Below, piece after piece: positions 56,806-64,000 of a stretch of DNA of 64,000 bases (positions within the stretch are counted from its first letter, which is position 1; the number at the start of each line of letters is the position of its first letter). The notes below the pieces were generated by a model. That model was not told the origin of the DNA and ran no database searches. It saw nothing but the letters and a program-made list of their open reading frames with translations. The stretch lies in NCBI GenBank assembly GCA_035771165.1, contig JAWNZC010000295.1, positions 1 through 64,000 on the forward strand, in the 5' to 3' direction. The DNA comes from Paragorgia papillata (taxonomy: Eukaryota; Cnidaria; Anthozoa; Scleralcyonacea; Coralliidae). Position numbers and translations under genes: made by a program.

Positions 56806-58657
56806 CGGGGATGTTTGGGGGTTACCCCCAGGCTGTTTCGCTAAGGTAACACTGCTAATAACCTTCACGCCCGAACATGCCCACTCATTAATACTTCTAC
56901 GCGTACGAGTCTGATTTTTTTATAAACTACCAAACCATGGCATCGAATTATTTAACCAAGATCTGTAGTATTCCGAGGTAGACTCCGACAATAAAATATA
57001 TTTAGACTAACAACTCGCTAAGTGTTATCATCGAAAGCGAACCTTGATGAACTTTGCACAGTTCTTAAACGTATAAACACAACAAAAGCAAACCAAATAT
57101 CTAATATAATATTCGCATACAAGCTTTACGTTGCTATTTGCCAGTGTTAATACGCTTTAAACCCCTTAGCTCACGGCTTTTCGAATTGATTCCTCACACT
57201 ATCTTACGTTCTTCTTACATACGGCTTAAAGTGATTCCTCATTCTATCTTCTCACGATTTCTTCTCTTATAAACAAGGGTTGAGTAAGCAGTGATTCTAG
57301 GATGACTTATTCTGTTTGAATACTATAACTGTGCCCCACAACTGCTGACTGTCGATCAGTAAGGTAAAGTGCATAAATGAAATTTGGTTCCAATTACTTA
57401 TATAAATCGAGCATCTTTTGATAATGACGATCTTCGGGAATTAGTCGGAGAGCTATCGGTTGTGACGTATTACACAGGGGGTTGAGTAACAGTAGAGGGT
57501 CCCAAGGGAGCCTGAGACGAATGAAGGACACGACGCGGTTTTGCCTAGGTAACACTGTTAATGACCTTCTCGCCTAGACTTGCCTAAGCGCTTAATCTCC
57601 TTAATGACCCCTAAAGAGTTTCTCTTTTGTCTCCTGCACGTGCACTGAGGATAAATATGCAAATATCACACTTTGTAACAGAAAGCGTAGCAACGCTTTC
57701 AAAGTAATAAATCGCTTTGCCTTTAGTTTATATTTCGACACTTAAAATCGTTCTTTTCATGACTTCTCGAAGTGATTCCTCATGTAAAATATATCTTAAG
57801 TTCTTCTTACGATATCTTGACTAGCTTTATAAACGAGAGTTTAGTTAGTAATGATTCTAGGATGACTTATTCTCTTTGAATATTTAGGTTCTAAAAATAT
57901 AATATTCATGATGTACTTTTAATTCAAATCTATACGTTATCTCAGCCGATTCAGACATTTAGGCTGTTCAAAACTCTCTCTATTCCTCCAGACAAGGTTT
58001 CAGGTAAAAAATATAAAGTGCCTCTACCAATTTCTCTCTCGTTCCTTGTAGAGAACGTCTATTTCGTTAAAGCTTACTGTACGCATGCTCTTTGTACCTA
58101 CGTGTCCCACAAGTGTTGACTGACAGTGGGGTAAGGTGTATAAATAAAAAGGTAATTACTAATACTTATAAGGAATCATAAGTCGAGTGCCTTTTGATAA
58201 TGACGTAACCCCGAACTTCGGAAATCAGTCGGAGAGCTATCGGTTATGACGTAGTGAAAACGAAGGGGGTTGGATGAAAGCTAGCGATGACGATGCATAA
58301 ATAATAAGTCTGTATGACGTAGTGAAAACCTGGGGGTTGAGTAACAGCTAGGGTTTAGGGGGGAAGTTAGGGTTAGGAAGTCCCAAAGGAGCCTTAGAAA
58401 TAATGATATAAGCATAAATAATGAGATTAGGGTTAGGAGGTCCCAAAGGAGCCTGAGAAATAAAGAGTCCCAAAGGAGCCTGAGAAATAATGACGTAATC
58501 AGGTTAGGGTTAAGAGGTCTCAAAGGAGCCTGAGACATAATGACGTAATGAGATTAGGGTTAGACGGTCCTAAAGGAGCCTGAGAATGAATAATTAAACA
58601 TTGAATATTTAATGAGGCGGCATGCCTTTGGCATCCATAGTGGGGTCTATCACTACT

Positions 58658-58663
58658 TACCGT
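58658..58663. repeat. right 6-bp target-site duplication TACCGT
   Basis: Identical to 54179-54184. From here the OTU-encoding sequence continues. Confidence 0.8.
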
Positions 58664-59231
58664 CTACGTTTACTTCGTTTATTCAACAGAATCAACGTTC
58701 CAGTAGAGAGTTACTTGAGCAAGGAAAACTTGACAGTCATACCCAGCCCTGGTGATGGCCATTGCCTCGTGCATTCTGTCCATTCCAGTTTAGCTGGCCA
58801 GTGCAACGTTTTCATATCTTCATCAGACATGCTGTCAAAGTGTCGAAGCGAGTTGGTCGAACATTTCGGTACGTATTCTGCATTTTATATCGGTGACGAT
58901 CTTCTTGGGGAGTTTGACGAACACGCAAACAACAATGCCTACAATCTTCAAGTTGTCGACATCATTCTGCAGATTTTGGCAAATACCCTCGACGTTAGTG
59001 TCGTTGTTGCAGATGTACGAGGGCATCATATTATAGAGACAACCTTTCCACCCGCCCCGTCTACCCGATCCTTTTGAGACTGCCAGTGTTGTCATTTTGC
59101 GAAAAGGAGAACACTTCGATGGGTTAAAGATGAACAATCTTCGTGGAATGGAAGTAGATACTGATTCTGGTGAAAGTCTCTTTTCCAAACCTTCAAAAAC
59201 TGGTCCCACGATATCTGTCAAACACGAAAAC
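58658..59231 (+). pseudogene. OTU-like cysteine protease exon of a MULE transposase gene, frameshifted
   Basis: After the palindromic element the frame reads YRLRLLRLFNRINVPVES and then the OTU signature PSPGDGHCLVHSV, with the catalytic Asp-Gly-x-Cys. The frame shifts by one near 59060 and resumes with VVILRKGEHFDGL, where the catalytic His lies. A GTAAGT donor follows at 59232. OTU proteases are deubiquitinase-type enzymes, and they occur fused to or encoded beside transposases in some MULE lineages. The apparent ATG at 58622 lies inside the palindromic element, so the native start was separated by that insertion. Confidence 0.65.
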
Positions 59232-59648
59232 GTAAGTGAATTAAAACGTATGCCAGCATGTCAATATTCACTTTTCAGTTTTTTGGAAGGGATTAATATT
59301 TTTTTTCTATTTCTTCTTCATTACTTTGTTGATTGTGACGCGGTAACTATTCAGTAGTATTTAAGTTAGTCAATTGCTGTAAGCCAGTGCTGCATTTACT
59401 CGATTGTCGAAGCAATCACGAACACAAAACTCGCCTGCAATGTAATTATATAATAATGGATTATTAACCAAGCAATATTTGTGCGGGAAAATATCCACGG
59501 ACAAAATAAGGCGACTGTATTTATTGATGGTAACGTACAACAGTTTCGGGTCTAATCGAGTCGGTTTGGTAATTAAACTAGGTTATACAGTAACTAACCT
59601 GAGTGAAATGATTAAGACGCTGAATCTTCCTCTTCTTTACTTATAATA

Positions 59649-60083
59649 TACATACATACATACATACATACAAACATACATACATACATACATACATACA
59701 TACATACATACATACATACATACATACATACATACATACATACATACATACATACATACATACATACATACATACATACATACATACATACATACATACA
59801 TACATACATACATACATACATACATACATACATACATACATACATACATACATACATACATACATACATACATACATACATACATACATACATACATACA
59901 TACATACATACATACATACATACATACATACATACATACATACATACATACATACATACATACATACATACATACATACATACATACATACATACATACA
60001 TACATACATACATACATACATACATACATACATACATACATACATACATACATACATACATACATACATACATACATACATAC

Positions 60084-60114
<31 letters not shown>

Positions 60115-60340
60115 CATACATACATACATACATACATACATACATACATACATACATACATACATACATACATACATACATACATACATACATACATACA
60201 TACATACATACATACATACATACATACATACATACATACATACATACATACATACATACATACATACATACATACATACATACATACATACATACATACA
60301 TACATACATACATACATACATACATACATACATACATAGG
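59649..60340. repeat. (TACA)n microsatellite, about 690 bp
   Basis: Nearly pure TACA units with single interruptions (a CAAA unit near 59670, CTTA near 60083). It lies in the intron between the OTU exon and the next MULE exon. Met-Tyr-Val-Cys frames on the minus strand are spurious. Confidence 0.98.
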
Positions 60341-60377
60341 TATGTATTATATTAATAAGCTTCGTATTTGTCTCTAG

Positions 60378-60460
60378 GATTCTTTTCCGTCTCCACTTCC
60401 CTGGTCACACTCGCCTACTCAGACCGATGAAATCTATGAAGGCAAAAGAAACAAACAAAT
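60378..60460 (+). CDS. small linker exon of the MULE gene
   Basis: Bounded by a CTCTAG acceptor and a GTAAGT donor, it encodes about 27 residues (DSFPSPLPWSHSPTQTDE, then YEGKRNKQ). It begins in phase 0 after the OTU exon and ends in phase 2, matching the next exon at 60789. Confidence 0.6.
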
Positions 60461-60788
60461 GTAAGTCAATACGTATCCATGGAAGAGTATCAATATTTTT
60501 CATGAGTGCATTCGATAAAAAAGTCAACCTTTTCATTTGTTCTCATCTATCACGCAAAATTTAATGGGAGTTGTAGACTTACTTACTCTAAGTCTGTCGC
60601 TTTTTTTACGGTAGAAAAAAGGCAAGCGAGGGCAAAAAGACTGGCGGGAAGAAGGGCGGAAGGGAAGAAAGGCGTTCTTCTCTCGCCGCCTTTCTTCTCG
60701 CCTACTTTTGATTGTACGCGCGCTTGCCCTCCACCCGCAGCAAACTTGTACCTTATCTAATTGTTTTCGTCCGATTAATTCGATGTAG

Positions 60789-63597
60789 GAAAAGAAAATC
60801 GCGTTGTTTAGATAGTGACGACTCAGGACTGTTAATGGTCGAGGTGTCATCTGGAGATGACTCAGATGACATTCATGTAGTTGGTACTATAAAACAGGAA
60901 AGTGAATGTGTGAAGAAAGTGAAAACAAGCGATACCCCCTTACCAGTTGTCATTACCATCACTGACGATGAGAATGAATCATCAAGTCACTCTGCAGACA
61001 AGCCAGTCAAAACGAAGCCTCGATTCTATCAAGAAAATCCATCGATGCCAATTTTCAAGTCTGGTAAATATTCTCCAATGTATCTGGATTATTTTAGAAA
61101 TCTCGTTGACAATCCTAAACTAGATACGGTGTGCAAAAAATTACCTCCACTTGTTGAGGACAATCTGTCCTTTCTTGTATCCGTTAAACCCTCAGATGTG
61201 CCTTTATCAGATATAGGTTGCGATGGTCACAGCAGTTGGGTAAACGATGGCGTTAGAACTTTTACCTTTCAAAAGCACCTAGAAAACTATAATTTAGAAT
61301 GTAGTAAGAAATTAGATGAAAGGAATATGACAAGTAGTCACTATCTACTGGTAAGAAAGTATTATCACCATAGAACCTACCATGATTTCAAAAAGGTTAT
61401 TGCTTTTGTTAAGAATAACCGAAATCAGATATCCAACAATTTAGTGTTTTTACAGTACTTTTTCACTGGTAATCCGCATCCGATCACACCACAGAAGCAT
61501 GGTAATGCTAAGCATGAAGTTCATACATATTGTAAAATTAAGCCATCATTGCTACAGAAAGCATGTCAAAAGTTTAGAGGTGCGTCGCGGAGTGTTGCTG
61601 CCAATGCCTGTGACATTGGAGGAATTCACAATGTCGATAGTCCAGCTGATATAATAAATATAAAACAGCTCCACCAAATGAGATATCGCCAAAACGCAAC
61701 TGGCACTACACCGATTAGTGAAGATGAGATTTCACATATTATTGAAATGGCGCAGAATAATTTAGGTAATTTCATCCGAGAGATTAAGGAATTCCCTGAA
61801 CCATTTGTTGTTCTGGCTTCCGATAGTCAACTCCTAAATCTTGAACGGTTTTGTTGTGATGATAATGAGCACATGCCAATGTCAATTGACCCAACCTTTA
61901 AACTCGGAAGATTTAATGTTACCCCAATCAGTTATCGTAATTTAACACTTTCTACGCATCCTCAGCGAATGAGCAGTCCCATCGAACTTGGGCCTTTGCT
62001 GATACATTTTTCGAAAACGGAAGAGGTATACACTGCTTTCTTACAAATGTTACTTAGGTTGAGGCCTGGTGTCCAATATCTAAAATGTTATGGCACTGAT
62101 GGAGAAACAGCGTTGTGCAACGCCCTGAAAAATGTATTTCCCAATGCAGTACCGCTTCGTTGTTTTAAGCATATCGAGACAAACATTATTACTAAGTTGG
62201 CCGAACTTAAGCTTAGGCGACACGAAAAGACATTTCTTGATGATATCATGCACGGGGAAAACGCCCTTCTTGACAGCGAGAGTTCTTCTGCTTTCGATAA
62301 CATGTTCAGATCTATAAGCTCAAACTGGGCGGTAATTGATGTAGATTTACGTTTTACCGACTACATAAGGTCGCTTGCACCGGTAATGAAATCTGCCATG
62401 ATTGCATCAGTACACACTCTTGCTGGTTTAGGTTTTCCTCCAACCAAATTTTACACTAACGACTCAGAGAGCAATAACTTCCGGATAAAAAATTGGCTTG
62501 GTTTCAGGGAGTCGAGCATGCCAAGATTTATTGAAGAGGTATCAAAGTTTGTTGACGCTGAAGAAGCAGATAGAAAGAAAGCATACTGCAATCTAAAAGG
62601 AAAATATGTAGTCCGGGAAGAATTTAGGGCACAGCTGCAATGCACAGATTACTTTAAGCTATCTGCAAAACAAAAAATAAATTTTCTTAAGAAGGTTAGC
62701 TCGGTTTCGATGACAGATTTGCTTAGCCATGCCAAATTGCCAGGTTCCAGCGACGCTTCTCTTGCTGACAGTGGATTAGTATCAGTGAGTTACAAAAATG
62801 TCAACATTGATATCAATGAATTTACTTTAAAGGGGATTTGGGGAGGGGCAGCCGAACTGATTCAAAATTCGGACAAAGCGATTTTTCAAGCTCCATGCAC
62901 GAAAGCAGGAATTTTTAAGTACTGCGTTTTGAGGTCTATCCATGCTTGCGGAGAGACTCAAATAGTAACAATGTTTTCAGAATCCGGTAAAGTCGAATGT
63001 GATTGTAAATACTATTTTGTGCACTCAATTTGTAGTCATACAGTTGCATGTGCTGACACGAATGAGAAACTTAATGCATTTCTAAAGTGGCATTCTGAAA
63101 ATGGGAGGCGGACAAATAAACATAAACAGTCAACACAAAACATTAATTTAAGATGCGTAGGGCAAAAAGGAAATGCTCCCCGTCGTAAACGTAAAGGGCA
63201 CAAGGCTGATAGAGAACGTTCCCCTACTAATTTACCAGAACCTTGCACTCAACTCGATAAACACGAAAGCCAGCTCATATTAAAACATTTACACGGTACC
63301 CAAATACGCAAGTGTTATGGTTGTGGGAAAAGTATTAGAACACCTCCAGCAGTTCCCCCACCCCCAAACGACTTTGTCTTAGCGGCTAAAATTTTTTATT
63401 CATTTCCTCACCCAAGAACGGCCATTCTCACATTTAAAAAGGGTTGGAAACACTTCCACTTTAAGCGGTCATGCGTAAAAGAATATTTGCATTTAGACAT
63501 TCATGTATGTAATTTAGTTAAAAGTAAACTAAATAAGGTGCACTGGGATTGCCTAGGTCGCGAGTTTGGACTTGTGCAAATAGCATGCTTGCCATAA
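60789..63597 (+). CDS. MULE (Mutator-like) transposase with DDE core and SWIM zinc finger
   Basis: The exon starts after a GATGTAG acceptor, completing the split Met codon, and runs about 936 codons without interruption. The N-terminus is acidic, with a basic KRKSRC start. DDE core: Asp in SIDPTFKLG (61888-61890), Asp in YGTDGETALCNAL (62098-62100) followed by the C..H pair RCFKH, and Glu in NDSESNN (62467-62469). A SWIM finger CDCKYYFVHSICSH lies near 63000-63040, and a CYGCGKSIR zinc motif with PPPPNDFVL near the C-terminus. This is the architecture of Mutator-like transposases, which cut and paste DNA. The open frame starting earlier, at 60712, includes intron. MULE terminal repeats were not located. 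Confidence 0.8.
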
Positions 63598-64000
63598 GAA
63601 ATCAGTCCAGTTGTTTAAGACAGATTAACATAATCGTGGCCGACCAATTTTATTTCGGATGACATGTCTTAAAGACACGGTCGTATCCCGCATGTCTCGC
63701 ATCCGAGATGAATTTTCTTCGATATACACAGAAATTTTATGTAGTAAATTATCCTTAAATATTCATGTCTAAATCACATCAAGGTAGACCAGAAGACAAC
63801 ATCTAAAACCCACGATTTATGTTAATTGCGTTTTGGACGACTTGACAAGATCAGTTTTTAGAGTTTAAAAATATCGATCTCAACAATCATAATATAGAAT
63901 TTGTTGTTCTGCATGTTTCATATGTAGTATTAAACGTAGTAATAATAATGTAGTAATTAATGTAGTATTTTGTATTGTATTAATTATCATGCTTAACGCT
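63598..64000. other. non-coding DNA after the MULE gene
   Basis: AT-rich. The words CGGATGACATGTCTTAAAGACACGG near 63655-63682 form a short inverted pattern that could belong to the MULE 3' end, but no partner was seen upstream. Confidence 0.3.

Larger units (their letters stand above)
54185..58657. mobile_element. 4.47-kb palindromic, coding-free relative of the 6.6-kb element
   Basis: The ends AGTAGTGATAGACCCC and GGGGTCTATCACTACT are perfect inverted repeats flanked by TACCGT. Arms 54185-56037 and 56804-58657 are inverted copies of almost equal length (1853 and 1854 bp). Blocks of the arms match the TIRs of the 6.6-kb element: terminal GTAG..GACCCC, GGGATGCCGCCTCATTAA, GGCACTTTATATTTTTTACC and ATATTAGATATTTGGTTCGC. 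The 160-aa gene is lost, and the centre is only simple repeats. It is therefore a non-autonomous fold-back member of the same family. Confidence 0.8.

Noticed and set aside
55924..56914. 314-aa Ser/Glu/Gly-rich ORFs on both strands
   Set aside because: Artefact of the CTCCTC/GAGGAG tracts in a palindrome; the same peptide start appears on both strands because of the inverted repeat.
59612..60337. Long minus-strand frames of Met-Tyr-Val-Cys repeats
   Set aside because: Pure translation of a (TACA)n microsatellite; open in several frames.
60712..60788. ATG at 60712 as the start of the MULE protein
   Set aside because: The first 77 bases look intronic: a strong acceptor at 60787-60788 restores phase with the preceding exon, and the KRKSRC start fits better.

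Overview
The window is AT-rich, intron-bearing animal DNA dominated by mobile elements. The mix of families (DIRS, BEL/Pao, OTU-type MULE, a multicopy DDE transposase family, ZMYM2/Crypton-like YR relics, Polinton-like elements) and the abundance of hairpin MITEs and (TA)n tracts suggest a cnidarian such as a coral or anemone. That assignment rests on recalled family resemblance, not a search. No rRNA, CRISPR array or bacterial-style operon is present, and few conventional host genes are evident: a protein kinase, a small secreted protein and one or two unrecognised ORFs.

Layout. 0-6.5 kb: a ZMYM2/Crypton-like fragment, a decayed DIRS retrotransposon on the minus strand, then a small TATA-driven ORF. 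6.6-10.6 kb: two direct copies of a 0.92-kb MITE flanking a second ZMYM2/Crypton-like fragment and a tRNA-like sequence, then a (TA)n palindrome. 10.6-21 kb: MITEs, an odd Gly-Ser-X repeat, a 208-aa ORF and a five-unit tandem repeat. 21.6-23.0 kb: a two-exon protein kinase gene (minus). 23.5-26.3 kb: a fold-back element. 26.9-36.05 kb: a cluster of three genes, namely a decayed SAP-like/zinc gene (minus), a divergent multi-exon transposase-like gene (plus, broken) and a P2X7-type ballast-domain exon (minus). 36.2-39.8 kb: a 5'-truncated BEL/Pao pol. 40.3-40.7 kb: a small secreted protein. 41.7-43.4 kb: a MITE and a minisatellite.

The most interesting part is 45.0-58.7 kb. A 6,601-bp element (45040-51640) has about 1.89-kb terminal inverted repeats starting AGTAG and is flanked by a perfect 6-bp duplication CCCGCG. 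It encodes a zinc-finger/packaging-type ATPase, a small basic-tailed protein, an acidic four-CxxC protein, and a 160-aa Cys-rich protein present identically in both TIRs. A second element (54185-58657, 4,473 bp) is an almost pure palindrome with homologous termini and its own perfect 6-bp duplication TACCGT. TIRs beginning 5'-AG and 6-bp duplications are hallmarks of Polinton/Maverick integration, yet no polymerase, integrase or capsid gene is visible in either. I interpret them as an autonomous-like but reduced, Polinton-related satellite element and its coding-free fold-back relative, both presumably moved in trans.

The fold-back relative landed at the 5' edge of the OTU exon of an OTU-containing MULE transposase gene (58.66-63.6 kb). 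The main MULE exon remains a long open frame with DDE and SWIM motifs. Most other element genes in the window carry frameshifts or nonsense codons and are probably relics.
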